A stretch of DNA of 64,000 nt from Telluria antibiotica (lineage in GTDB: Bacteria; Pseudomonadota; Gammaproteobacteria; Burkholderiales; Burkholderiaceae_D), in contig NZ_JAAQOM010000016.1 in NCBI RefSeq assembly GCF_011682055.1, positions 110,237 to 174,236 of the forward strand, written 5' to 3'. Below are positions 36,099 to 45,564 of the stretch, one piece after another. Position 1 is the first letter of the stretch; each line of letters begins with the position of its first letter. A program made the position numbers and the translations under genes. A model generated the notes under the pieces. The model ran no database searches and was not told the DNA's origin. It saw nothing but the letters and a program-made list of their open reading frames with translations.

Positions 36099-37703
36099 CT
36101 ACGGACAGAACTCGCCGAGTAGGCTGACAAGCTTGTCGATATCGACAGGCTTGACCAGATGGATGTCAAAGCCGGCCTCCATGGCTCGTGCCTGATCCTT
36201 GGCCAATCCGTAGCCGGTCAATGCAACGAGCCGCACTCCCCGGGTGGCAGGACTCTGCCGAAGACGCCGCGCGACTTCGTAGCCATCGATATCAGGTAAG
36301 CCAATGTCGACAATGGCCACGTCCGGCCGGCAGCTGTTGGCAATGTCAATTCCACTCGCACCACCGGCGGCCTGATAAACGAGGTTTCCGTGCGCGTCCA
36401 GGGCCATGGCAAGCATCTCCCGACCGTCGTCGTTATCATCAACCACGAGCACGGTGCCCCGACGTTGAGGAAGGCCGACCTTACGTTGCGGCAGACCTGT
36501 TTCGACAGGTTGAACACGGTGCAAACGAACGGTAAACGTACTACCTAGACCGGGCCCAGCACTACGAACGTCAACGGTTCCGCCATGCAGGTCGGCCAGG
36601 CGCCGCACCAGCGACAAGCCGATGCCGAGCCCGCCCCGCGCGCGGTCGAGCGAACTAGGTTCCTGTACAAAGAGATCAAAGATCGTTGGCAACAGATCCG
36701 CACCAATGCCGATTCCGTTGTCAGATACCGTCAACGCACCTTCGCCCCGCTCACTTGTTACTGCCACGTGGATTTTCCCGCCGGGTGGCGTGTACTTGAT
36801 CGCGTTATCTATCAGATTCGATGCGATCTGCTCCAGACGAGTCGGATCGCCATCCACCCAGCATGGCGCCAAATCCCGCGTTAGCCGATGGGCTTCCAGG
36901 CGCCCAGCAGCCATGAAAGTCTCGATGCAAGTTGCTACCACTTCAGCGAGATCAAGCGGACGTCGCGCCAGCACGATCTTGCCCGACATCGCACGCGTAA
37001 GGTCGAGCAGATCGTCGACAATGGAACTCAATTGCCGGGTCTGCCTGTCAATGATGCCCTGGGCACGACGCTTAAGCTCGGCGGTAATGGCGGGCATGCC
37101 GAGCAAGGACGCCGCGCTGCCAATTGCCGAGAGAGGGTTGCGCAGCTCATGGCCAAGCATGGCCAGGAACTCATCCTTGGCATGGTTCGCCCGCTCGGCC
37201 GCTTGACGCTCCGCGATTTCGCGCTGCAGATGCTCGTTCGTTTCCATGAGCGCGTGGGTGCGCAAGCTAAGCATTGCCGCCTGCTGTTGTAGCTCCTCGT
37301 TTTTTCGCCTCAGCGTGATGAACACCGAAACCTTGGCACGCAAGATCTGAGGTATGACGGGCGTGAACAAAAAATCGGCTGCACCCTGCTGATATGCCTT
37401 TAGACGATCGATCTCATCGGCTTGGTAGGCCGTGATAAAAATGATGGGCACGTCGGCCGAGCGTGGATGTTGACGGATCGCGTCTGCCGTCTCGAACCCA
37501 CTCATGCCAGGCATATTTACGTCAAGAAGGATGACAGCAAAGTCGTGCATGAGCACCTGACGCAGGGCTTCGTATCCCGAGGACACACCCACGAGTTCGT
37601 AACCCAGTTCTTCGGTCCAAGCGTCGAGCAAACTGGTCAAGGCCAACAGACTTGCAGTGTCATCATTAACGACGAGAACCTTGGCTCGCGCGGATGTTTG
37701 CAC
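36099..37703 (-). CDS. Soluble hybrid histidine kinase, REC-HisKA-HATPase-REC
   Basis: A 534-residue protein starting at GTG 37703, with GGAGG 4 bases upstream. The N-terminal REC domain (KVLVVNDDTASLLALTSLLD, phospho-site in VILLDVNMPGMSGFE) is followed by a coiled coil, HisKA with LGHELRNPLSAIG, HATPase_c (NLIDNAIKYTPPGGK, SDNGIGIGADLLP, GGLGIGLSLVRRLADLHGG) and a second REC domain (VLVVDDNDDGREMLAMALD, VAIVDIGLPDIDG). There is no membrane segment or PAS domain, so input comes through phosphorylation of the first receiver. It is divergent from the CHASE3 kinase at 37988, with a 284-bp AT-rich gap between them. Confidence 0.93.
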   Translation of the reverse strand: MQTSARAKVLVVNDDTASLLALTSLLDAWTEELGYELVGVSSGYEALRQVLMHDFAVILLDVNMPGMSGFETADAIRQHPRSADVPIIFITAYQADEIDRLKAYQQGAADFLFTPVIPQILRAKVSVFITLRRKNEELQQQAAMLSLRTHALMETNEHLQREIAERQAAERANHAKDEFLAMLGHELRNPLSAIGSAASLLGMPAITAELKRRAQGIIDRQTRQLSSIVDDLLDLTRAMSGKIVLARRPLDLAEVVATCIETFMAAGRLEAHRLTRDLAPCWVDGDPTRLEQIASNLIDNAIKYTPPGGKIHVAVTSERGEGALTVSDNGIGIGADLLPTIFDLFVQEPSSLDRARGGLGIGLSLVRRLADLHGGTVDVRSAGPGLGSTFTVRLHRVQPVETGLPQRKVGLPQRRGTVLVVDDNDDGREMLAMALDAHGNLVYQAAGGASGIDIANSCRPDVAIVDIGLPDIDGYEVARRLRQSPATRGVRLVALTGYGLAKDQARAMEAGFDIHLVKPVDIDKLVSLLGEFCP

Positions 37704-37987
37704 TCTACCTCCTTGACGTATGCATGAGCGAGCCGGTGAGCATAACAATATCCAGAGTAAATTCTGTTTATATTAAGGAAATTATTTTCTTTTAATCATA
37801 TTCCGTAACAACTTTTACATCATATGACCTATAAATGTTGTTTCTGCGTCTTTTAAGCCATGACGTTTACAGTGGAAGTCCAAAGCTGGGGAAGGTCCAT
37901 CGAACCCTTGCATTGATGTTAAGTAATTAACTCCGCGTTTTTGGATCTGCCGGTAGACTTCGTCTGTGCATCAATGACTAATGCAAC

Positions 37988-40225
37988 ATGCGAAATTTTG
38001 TTGCACATATGAAAACTTTCATGATGACCATTGCAAAAGACGCGAGTTTTCACCGGCTCGGCGTGATCAGCTCACTCATCGTTACGATCTTGCTCATCAT
38101 TCTTAGCGGTGTGCTCGGCTATATCAATTCGGTCGCGCAAGAACGTACGGCCGGCGTCGTGATACGAACGCACAATGTATTGGACACACTTGTTCAGATC
38201 GAAACGACGATGATCGACGCCGAGACGGGGCAGCGCGGGTACTTGTTGAGCGGCGACAAGGAATTCCTGGAGCCATATTATTCGGCCGTTGGCCACGGAT
38301 CAGTACCATTCATCCGGCGGCCCCCGATCGCCGAGTTGCTCAGGTCGATCCGTATGTCGATTTCGCGTAACAGCACAGAGAAGGTGCTCCTGGACCGCGT
38401 GGACGTACTTGTACGGGACAAATTGGACGAGCTACAAAAGACCATCTCGTTACATGATGAAGGCAAGGCCGAGCAGGCATTGGCGATCGTTCGGGAGGGC
38501 CGGGGTAAGCGGCTCATGGATGCTCTTCGGATGACGGTTTCGAATTTGCGCGCCGAAGAACGTCGCCAACTCGAACAGAGCGAGATTGCGCGTAACCGCG
38601 CCGCACGCCACGCTCACGTTTCCGCTATCGTTGCCTGCGGTGTTTCCCTGTTGGCGATTGGCATCCTTGTTGCCACTGTTCGACGGCGCGACCAGGATCT
38701 GACACAGGAGAAAGAGCGTTTTGAAATGCTGGCCGACCACATCAGCCAGCATGCCTGGACGCTCGACGCGAATGGCCATTTTGAGTGGTTCAACTTGCGG
38801 TGGAAGGAATATACCGGTCTGACTGGCGACGATCTCGACGGGCAATGGCGCACGGTATCCGATCATCCGGCACATCGCGACCGGATCCAGCAGGGCCTGC
38901 GTCATGCTGTCGAGGCCGGCGAGGCCTGGCAAGACATTTTCCCCCTTCGTGCACGGGAGGGCACTTGGCATTGGTTCCTCGTGTGCGCGGTGCCGATCCG
39001 GGACAAGGAAGGTAACGTCAAGCGGTGGTTTGGTACCTGTACAAACATCGACGATCGCTGGCAGCTCGAACAAGAGCTGAAGGACGGCAATCGCCGGCGG
39101 GACGAATTCATTGCGACCTTGGCGCATGAGCTGCGTAACCCCCTCGCCCCCGTCCAGGCTGGCTTGGAACTCATGCGCATCAATCCTTCGTTTCCAGCAC
39201 AGCTGAACAACACACGCGAGATCATGGCCCGCCAGCTGAAGCATCTCGTGCGCCTGATCGACGACTTGCTGGATGTTTCGCGAATCACCACCGGCAAGCT
39301 GCAGTTGGTACGGCAAACGATCCTGGTGCGCACCGTCGTCGACAACGCTATGGACGTGAGCCGGCTGCATATTGAAGCGTCAGGTCATACGCTTGACGTG
39401 TGTATGCCAGCCGAGCCTTTGATGGTGAACGCGGATCCTGTCCGCCTGGCCCAAGTCCTCAGTAATCTCTTGAACAATGCTGCCAAGTACACTCCCGACG
39501 GCGGGCTGATTCAATTGGTGGTCCAGCGCGACACGAACGAAGTATCGATATGCGTCATCGATAACGGCATCGGCATCGATCCGGGCGTGCTGCCGGATAT
39601 CTTTGATCTGTTTTCTCAGGCGCCAGCAGGTAGCGAGCGCCGCCAGGGAGGCATAGGCATCGGTCTGTCGATCGCACGCAAGCTTGTCGAGATGCATGGC
39701 GGCGCGCTGATTGCGAAGAGCGCCGGCCTGGGGCATGGCAGCTGCTTTATCGTTCGCTTGCCGCTCGTACATATTGACGTGCCGGTCACGGTTCCTCAGG
39801 TATCGGCGCCAAGCCCTGCTTCAGAGGCGTCGGGGCGGCGTATTTTGATCCTTGACGATAACGTCGACGCGGCCGACACATTAGGAGCATTGCTAAGTCT
39901 CCTGGGCCATACGGTCGAAATTGCGCATACAGGCCGCGACGCTGTGACGCTCGCACGGCGATTTTTGCCCCAGGTCGCCTTTCTGGACATCGGGCTGCCC
40001 GACATCAGCGGCTACGATGTAGCGCGACAACTGCGCAAGGAGCCCGAATTACAAGGCATCCATCTGATCGCCCTCACCGGCTGGGGTGCCGCTGAGGACC
40101 GAGCCAATAGTGCCGACGCCGGATTCGATCTCCACCTGACGAAGCCAGTATCGCTGGATGCCCTTAAAGAAGCGTTTCCAGACGTGTTCAGCTCGCCGAA
40201 CGAAAATACGGAAGCAGATCATTGA
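37988..40225 (+). CDS. Membrane CHASE3-PAS hybrid histidine kinase
   Basis: A 745-residue kinase. Two membrane helices (about residues 24-47 and 208-230) enclose a CHASE3 sensor (IETTMIDAETGQRGYLLSGD). A PAS domain (HAWTLDANGHFEWFNLRWKE) comes next, then HisKA with LAHELRNPLAPVQ, HATPase_c (NLLNNAAKYTPDGG, IDNGIGIDPGVLP, GGIGIGLSIARKLVEMHGG) and a C-terminal REC domain (LILDDNVDAADTLGALLSLL, VAFLDIGLPDISG). No clear ribosome site is seen before 37988; later ATGs at 38009 or 38021 are possible. It probably works with the divergent hybrid kinase and the receiver protein at 35005. Confidence 0.92.
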   Translation: MRNFVAHMKTFMMTIAKDASFHRLGVISSLIVTILLIILSGVLGYINSVAQERTAGVVIRTHNVLDTLVQIETTMIDAETGQRGYLLSGDKEFLEPYYSAVGHGSVPFIRRPPIAELLRSIRMSISRNSTEKVLLDRVDVLVRDKLDELQKTISLHDEGKAEQALAIVREGRGKRLMDALRMTVSNLRAEERRQLEQSEIARNRAARHAHVSAIVACGVSLLAIGILVATVRRRDQDLTQEKERFEMLADHISQHAWTLDANGHFEWFNLRWKEYTGLTGDDLDGQWRTVSDHPAHRDRIQQGLRHAVEAGEAWQDIFPLRAREGTWHWFLVCAVPIRDKEGNVKRWFGTCTNIDDRWQLEQELKDGNRRRDEFIATLAHELRNPLAPVQAGLELMRINPSFPAQLNNTREIMARQLKHLVRLIDDLLDVSRITTGKLQLVRQTILVRTVVDNAMDVSRLHIEASGHTLDVCMPAEPLMVNADPVRLAQVLSNLLNNAAKYTPDGGLIQLVVQRDTNEVSICVIDNGIGIDPGVLPDIFDLFSQAPAGSERRQGGIGIGLSIARKLVEMHGGALIAKSAGLGHGSCFIVRLPLVHIDVPVTVPQVSAPSPASEASGRRILILDDNVDAADTLGALLSLLGHTVEIAHTGRDAVTLARRFLPQVAFLDIGLPDISGYDVARQLRKEPELQGIHLIALTGWGAAEDRANSADAGFDLHLTKPVSLDALKEAFPDVFSSPNENTEADH

Positions 40226-40388
40226 TCAAGTCTGTGCTGTCGGATAAACCGTCGCCTGGTCATTGCTCTTTGCTACTTCTCTGCCATGGAGGCAAGCTAA
40301 GTAAGTACTCACCCAAAATCTACGGTGAATTCCGTGCCGAAACGCTATAGTTGCAGATATTAAATTTAAGAAAACAGGGCCGCAGTCA

Positions 40389-40628
40389 TCACTTATCAAA
40401 TTCACTTTGAATAACTTCCGGCAAAGGGGCATCGAAGTCGTCAGCGATTTTGATTGTGCCTTTCATTGCACCAGGTTCACGAATCGAATGTTGACCGGCG
40501 ATGCTTCCAAACTCTCTCCCAACTGGGGGAGCCTCCAGCCAAGCTAGGTCGTCGGCAGTGAGTTTCAAACGAAAAGACATACTGGCACGCTGGGCCTGTA
40601 GCTGCTTTTTTCGAGTCCGGTTCTTCAT
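40389..40628 (-). CDS. Small protein with antitoxin-like C-terminus
   Basis: A 79-residue frame ending in GTIKIADDFDAPLPEVIQSE. That tail (IADDFDAPLP followed by an acidic residue) is common at the C-terminus of Phd/YefM-type antitoxins. The N-terminal half (MKNRTRKKQLQAQRASMSFR) does not look like a Phd domain. No toxin gene is seen beside it. It may be a rearranged or decayed antitoxin. It starts 5 bp after the small gene at 40634-40777. Confidence 0.45.
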   Translation of the reverse strand: MKNRTRKKQLQAQRASMSFRLKLTADDLAWLEAPPVGREFGSIAGQHSIREPGAMKGTIKIADDFDAPLPEVIQSEFDK

Positions 40629-40633
40629 GGTTC

Positions 40634-40777
40634 TTACCTTCGCGCGAGGGCCGCGAGCACATCGGCATGAGTAGCCATCACGCGGCGGGCAGCGTCAAGC
40701 ACACGCCGGCGGCCTCCCACGCCGGCCAGGTCGAGTGGCACTGGCCGCACGGGCTTGCGGTTCAGATTAATTTGCAT
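40634..40777 (-). CDS. Hypothetical 47-residue protein, paired with the antitoxin-like gene
   Basis: A short frame from ATG 40777: MQINLNRKPVRPVPLDLAGV followed by a helical RRRVLDAARRVMATHADVLA. The regular helix and the close spacing to the next gene suggest a real two-gene unit. The family is not recognised. An upstream ATG at 40819 would add 14 residues. Confidence 0.35.
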   Translation of the reverse strand: MQINLNRKPVRPVPLDLAGVGGRRRVLDAARRVMATHADVLAALARR

Positions 40778-41013
40778 ACGGCAGCGGGCTTCGAAGTTCA
40801 TTTGCTGATGATAGCCCACTCTATCATCCAGCTAGCGTTCACGCCGGAGATAGCAGGAGATGAAGCGATGAAACTGCTGGAACTGTAGAAAGACGGACGA
40901 CGGACGCCACGGGAGATGGGGATTTTTCACGCACCCGCGTACGCGGATGCGGGAGCAGGGAATATTGCGGTTGAGCCAGGGGCTGACTTTACAGCAGACT
41001 TGCGGACGAGTTC

Positions 41014-41200
41014 ATGGTGCATTTGAATAGCGTCGAACAGTGGCGGCAGCGCTGGAACAAGTTCGGGCTGGCCTGACTGTACGAAGGGCGTCACACCGGC
41101 TACCAAAGAAATGGACGTTCGAGCAGCGGCAAGCTTTGGGCGAGTTGGCGCAGCCCGAAGGCGGGACGGTGGTCGCGCTACTGCGCCACATCGGGCAACA
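41014..41200 (+). pseudogene. Remnant of an IS630-like helix-turn-helix transposase
   Basis: From 41014 the frame reads HLNSVEQWRQRWNKFGLA and then hits TGA where Gly is expected. It continues LYEGRHTG and shifts frame into PKKWTFEQRQALGELAQPEG and VVALLRHIG. The order VxxWxxRW-FGLxGLYEGRxTG is the N-terminal helix-turn-helix of IS630-type transposases. One nonsense change and one frameshift, and no catalytic domain, show that it is dead. The rest of 40820-41685 has no recognisable gene. Confidence 0.55.
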
Positions 41201-41685
41201 GAAGGAACGCGCACCGATCAGTGAGAACACATATCGTGCGCTGTGTTTCGATCGCGCAAATTATTATCCAAACACCTAATGTTCCGGAATCGGGTCTATG
41301 ACGCAGAACGCTTGGTTCGGGGGGGCCAATGCGGCATCGGCAGGTCCAGTTCGTTAGCGTAGAAGTGTGTTGTTGTGCCCTTGAGAACCAAGCTTCAAGG
41401 TGGAACACGAAGCGGCAACCAGCAGCGCTGTTACATCATGTTGCACTCATGACGCCATGCAAGGGTTGCAATCCAAGGGCATGCACTCGATTTATCCTGT
41501 ATATCCATGGCTGGATATGTTTGCCGCCGGGTGCCCTAGGGTGACGGCGGCATTTTTATTGGCGTAGAGGAATTCGACTGTCGTACTTACAGGTGGGTTG
41601 AATTCCTGCTTTGAGTACCACATATGCATGTGACATGAACGCAGTTTTGTGCGAACTGCGCCGCAGTTGTAACGACTTCGTGTTT

Positions 41686-41982
41686 ATGAACGCTATCAAT
41701 CTTGACGTGGCACGGCATCTGGTCGTCTCTGGCGCCGTAAGCGCGGCAGCCATCGAATGTGTGAATGGTCACAAGTGGGCCATCACATTTGTTGGGAAAG
41801 TCAAATATATCCTGAAGAGTGAACGGCAGAGTCCGCGGCTGTACGGGACGCTCGAAACAGCGATAGCGGAAATCAAGGAACTTGGCCTCACGCGCTGCGA
41901 GATCCACTTCGGGCGTTGGACCGGAAAACGAAACCGCCTCCGGACGGAGGAAATTATGAGCGACGCAGCACCGATACCGTGA
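41686..41982 (+). CDS. ParC/RepB-like small plasmid-type protein
   Basis: A 98-residue product from ATG 41686: INLDVARHLVVSGAVSAAAI and then WAITFVGKVKYILKSERQ, followed by LYGTLETAIAEIKELGLTRC. This pattern of a DVARHLV...SGA start, a beta-rich centre and a TLETAIxxIKELG helix matches a small protein family often found on plasmids and annotated as ParC-like or RepB. Its role is probably in partition or regulation. Its presence suggests that part of the cargo came from a plasmid. The next gene starts 9 bp downstream. Confidence 0.55.
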   Translation: MNAINLDVARHLVVSGAVSAAAIECVNGHKWAITFVGKVKYILKSERQSPRLYGTLETAIAEIKELGLTRCEIHFGRWTGKRNRLRTEEIMSDAAPIP

Positions 41983-41990
41983 GGCCATCA

Positions 41991-44900
41991 GTGACGATAC
42001 TGAATCACATCTCGTTTGAAGAGCGGTTGAATCTGGTTGCGCGGCAGGCTAAATCTCTTATCCTGATTACGCTGACGCCCACCGGCACAGTCGTCGACTG
42101 GAGTGCCGGCGCGCAGGCGATGTTCGGCTGGGCCGCGCCGGAAATCGTCGGCAAGCCAATTGCCGCCATCTTTTCAAAGGAGGACGTCGCGGATGGAATA
42201 CCTGCAAAGGAGTTGGAGCAAGCAAAGGTAAATGGGGCGGCGCCCGACACGCGCTGGCTCGTCAGGAAGGACGGGTCGAAGGTTTTTGTCGATGGCGAGG
42301 TAACGGCCTTGCGACTTCCGGACGGAACCTTCATCGGTTTCGTCAAGACGTTGCGCGATGCGACAGCGATCCTGCACTTCCAGCAGAGCGACGCAACCCT
42401 GCGCGCCATTATCAACGCAACGCCGCACATGGTTTGGTCCGCGGACAGCGAAGGCCGCGGCGATTACTTCAACGAACGGATGCTGGAGTTCACAGGCCTG
42501 CCCATCGAGTCGTTGGTCGGCCATGGCTGGACGAGTGCCGTGCATCCCGATGACAGGAGCGCCGTTCGGTACGCATGGGAAAACGCGAAGAGAGCCTGGA
42601 CCCGGCTATCAGTTGACATGCGCTTTCTCCACCACTCGGGGGAATATCGATGGGTGCTTTGCCGTGGTGAGCCGGTTTTCGACCAGGCGAGCGGCGAGCT
42701 CGTCCGTTGGATGGGCACGAACACCGATATCCATGAACAGAAGGTGTCGAACGAAGCCTTGCGCGATGCTCGACATCGTCTGGACGCGGCGCTCAGCGCA
42801 GGCAATATCGGAACGTGGAACTGGGACCCCACCGCGAACGTCTTGTACGCTGACGAACACATGCGGCGCTTGTTCGGGATAAAGGCGGAGGAAGAAAACG
42901 GCGTATCTCCCAAGCTCTTTTTCGCAGCAATTCATCCTAGTGATGTAGGCTTCGTTCGTGCCAGCGTCAAAGAAGCGCTTGCTACGGGCGGCACGTTTTC
43001 CGCGACCTTTCGGATCTTCTTGCCGAGCGGCGCAATTCGCCACGTGCATGCTCGGGGTAAGGTGGAGTTCGCCGATAACGGCACGCCACTCTGCATGCCT
43101 GGGGGCGTGATCGACGTGACCGAGCTGAGGACATCCCAGGAAGAGCTGCGCGTGCGTGAGGAACGCTATCGCACCCTGCTCAATTCCATCGATGAGGGGG
43201 TTGCAATTGTCGAGGCCGACTTAGATGCGCAGGGCAGAAGCCTAGGACACCGTGTGATGGAAACCAATCCGGCGATGTCGGCCATCACCGGCATGTCCAG
43301 CTTCTGCGGAAGATCATTCGCTGACGTCGTTCAGGATAGCCCGTTCGATTGGAATGAAGTGCTCACGCAAGTGTTGCATACCGGAGAGACGGTGCAGCAC
43401 ACGGCCGAGATCGAACAAGGACAGCGCTGGATCGACATTTCGGTGTCCCGGATTGGCGGCGGTGGTGCAACCCAGGCTGCGATCCTCCTGCGAGATATCA
43501 CCGAACGCACGCGGCGCGAAGCCGAGTTGCGGCTTCGCGATGAGCGATACCGCGCGCTCTTTGACTCGATGGCAGAAGGCTTCGCCGTCATCGAGCTCGA
43601 ATTCGATGAAGCCGGTCAACCGGTCGATTACCGATTCCTTGAAGTCAACCCGGCGCTCAAACGTCTGACCGGGTTGCGCAACGTGACCGGAAAGACTTTG
43701 CGGGAGGTCGTGGATAAGCCAAATCTCGATTGGGTGGGCCAGTATGCCGAAGCGCTTCGCACCGGGGAACCCGTGCGCATTACTGATTATTCATCCGCGC
43801 TCGGCGCATGGTTCGATATCTCGGTGGTCCGCCTCGGCGGCGTCGGAAGCCGTCAGCTTGCTCTGCTGTTCGACGACGTTACCGATCGGAGGAAGAATGA
43901 CGAAGCCTTGCGTCAGCTCGCTGCCGACCTTGCACAGGCAAACCTGAGACAGCACGAATTCCTCGCTACGCTGGCCCATGAGTTGCGCAATCCCCTGGCG
44001 CCCATCCGGGCCAGCCTCGACGTCATGCGCATGGCGCCCGCCGGGAGCGCGACAACGACCAGGGCACGCGACATCATGGTTCGACAAGTCGATCACCTTG
44101 TGCACCTGGTCGACGATTTGCTGGACCTGGCAAGGGTTACGTCTGGGAAGATCGAATTGAAGAAGGCGCCCGTGCAACTGGACGATATCCTCGCCCTGGC
44201 AATCGAGGCAACGGCGCCGATGATCAACGAAAAACATCATCGATTTGTTCGGGAAATTAAAAAAACACCGCTATGTATCGATGCCGACAAAAATCGTATG
44301 GTCCAGGTGGTCAGTAACCTGCTGACCAATGCGGTGAAGTACACCCCGGACCATGGGATCATCTCCTTGTCGGCGGGCCGAGACGGCGATAACGCCGTCA
44401 TCAAGGTAGCGGACAACGGCATCGGTATTCCAGCGTCGGCCCAACCCTACCTGTTCGACATGTTCAGTCAAGTCCATACCGGCAGCGAACTGGCGCACGG
44501 CGGTCTCGGAATTGGTCTCAATCTCGTCAAGCGGCTTATGGAGAAGCATGGGGGATCGATCCACGTGTGCAGTGCCGGCGAGGGGAAAGGCTCGGAATTT
44601 ACGTTGCGCCTCCCTTTGATCGAATGCCCCGCCGGCCAAATTACCCAGAACACTTCTGCCGTCCCCGATGCTGCATGTTGTCAACGCGCGCTACGTATCC
44701 TGGTTGTCGACGACAATGTCGATGCCGCTGACATGCTGGGACAAGTGCTGCAGGTCGACGGGCATGAAGTCGATCTGGCTTACGACGCGCAGAACGCATT
44801 GGTCAAGGCCAAACAGATCAACCCAGACCTTGCCGTGCTCGACATTGGCATGCACGGGATGGACGGATTGGACCTGGCGCGGGCCATACGCAGCGATGCT

Positions 44901-45056
44901 GGCCTCGCGCACATCAAGCTCATTGCCGTTACTGGATGGGGAACAGAACAGGACCGGGAAAATACACGCAAAGCCGGGTTTGATGCACACTTGACCAAGC
45001 CGGTTGAGATCGATGCATTGAGAGCACGCATTGCCGAGCTATGTACTCGTCCATGA
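41991..45056 (+). CDS. Five-PAS hybrid histidine kinase with C-terminal receiver
   Basis: A 1021-residue soluble kinase. Five PAS domains follow each other at about residues 15-130, 135-260, 265-385, 390-510 and 515-640; examples are TPTGTVVDWSAGAQAMFGW, ATPHMVWSADSEGRGDYFNE and SIDEGVAIVEADL. Then come HisKA (LAHELRNPLAPIRASLDVMR), HATPase_c (NLLTNAVKYTPDHG, ADNGIGIPASAQP, GGLGIGLNLVKRLMEKHGG) and REC (LVVDDNVDAADMLGQVLQVD, AVLDIGMHGMDG). GTG 41991 is chosen because GAGG lies 6 bases upstream. An ATG at 41916 would overlap the ParC-like gene. No membrane segment is seen, so it senses cytosolic cues. Confidence 0.92.
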   Translation: MTILNHISFEERLNLVARQAKSLILITLTPTGTVVDWSAGAQAMFGWAAPEIVGKPIAAIFSKEDVADGIPAKELEQAKVNGAAPDTRWLVRKDGSKVFVDGEVTALRLPDGTFIGFVKTLRDATAILHFQQSDATLRAIINATPHMVWSADSEGRGDYFNERMLEFTGLPIESLVGHGWTSAVHPDDRSAVRYAWENAKRAWTRLSVDMRFLHHSGEYRWVLCRGEPVFDQASGELVRWMGTNTDIHEQKVSNEALRDARHRLDAALSAGNIGTWNWDPTANVLYADEHMRRLFGIKAEEENGVSPKLFFAAIHPSDVGFVRASVKEALATGGTFSATFRIFLPSGAIRHVHARGKVEFADNGTPLCMPGGVIDVTELRTSQEELRVREERYRTLLNSIDEGVAIVEADLDAQGRSLGHRVMETNPAMSAITGMSSFCGRSFADVVQDSPFDWNEVLTQVLHTGETVQHTAEIEQGQRWIDISVSRIGGGGATQAAILLRDITERTRREAELRLRDERYRALFDSMAEGFAVIELEFDEAGQPVDYRFLEVNPALKRLTGLRNVTGKTLREVVDKPNLDWVGQYAEALRTGEPVRITDYSSALGAWFDISVVRLGGVGSRQLALLFDDVTDRRKNDEALRQLAADLAQANLRQHEFLATLAHELRNPLAPIRASLDVMRMAPAGSATTTRARDIMVRQVDHLVHLVDDLLDLARVTSGKIELKKAPVQLDDILALAIEATAPMINEKHHRFVREIKKTPLCIDADKNRMVQVVSNLLTNAVKYTPDHGIISLSAGRDGDNAVIKVADNGIGIPASAQPYLFDMFSQVHTGSELAHGGLGIGLNLVKRLMEKHGGSIHVCSAGEGKGSEFTLRLPLIECPAGQITQNTSAVPDAACCQRALRILVVDDNVDAADMLGQVLQVDGHEVDLAYDAQNALVKAKQINPDLAVLDIGMHGMDGLDLARAIRSDAGLAHIKLIAVTGWGTEQDRENTRKAGFDAHLTKPVEIDALRARIAELCTRP

Positions 45057-45296
45057 TTTTGCGTGACGAGACGGCGAATGCGCTAACCCGCCCTGAGCTC
45101 CTACGAGAGCGCTTCTACGCAGGCGTACACGCGTACGCGGTGTCCGTATCCCGGCCACCATGCCCCAGGCGGATGCCCATCTGAGGGCGCGGTCTGTCTC
45201 CGCCCCCAATGGCCGGGCCGCTGCTGCTCGTTGAAGCGCTACCGACATACGCTTCATTGCATACAGCCGCTTTCCTATCAATGTAAATCTCGCCAT
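45039..45296 (-). CDS. Possible small basic protein in the gap after the kinase gene
   Basis: An 85-residue frame from ATG 45296 with AGGAA just before it, reading MARFTLIGKRLYAMKRMSVA and then WASAWGMVAGIRTPRTRVRL. The Met/Arg/Trp pattern looks protein-like in its first 60 residues, but the end overlaps the kinase stop and is not convincing. Otherwise 45057-45564 holds nothing I recognise. Confidence 0.3.
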   Translation of the reverse strand: MARFTLIGKRLYAMKRMSVALQRAAAARPLGAETDRALRWASAWGMVAGIRTPRTRVRLRRSALVGAQGGLAHSPSRHAKSWTST

Positions 45297-45564
45297 TTCC
45301 TGATGGTCGAGGAGTATGCCAAATCTGACTGTGCGCCGGCTAACGCAAGCGTCAGGAGGACAATGGCGACGAGGACGCACCGAGCCAACTCAAAAGTCAC
45401 TTGATGTACAGCGATTCACTGTGTCGGAATCGACAGCAGCCTAAACATGACAACCAACTTTTATGCGTGTACGTTTGCTCCTCGCGAAGTGCGTTCAAAA
45501 AATTCCTACACGTAAACTTGCGACTGAAGTACAGTACGGTTGTTAATGTTGCCATGCGACAATC

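Noticed and set aside
41040..41279. 79-residue plus-strand protein
   Set aside because: Its best part continues the broken transposase helix-turn-helix read in another frame, so it is part of that remnant.
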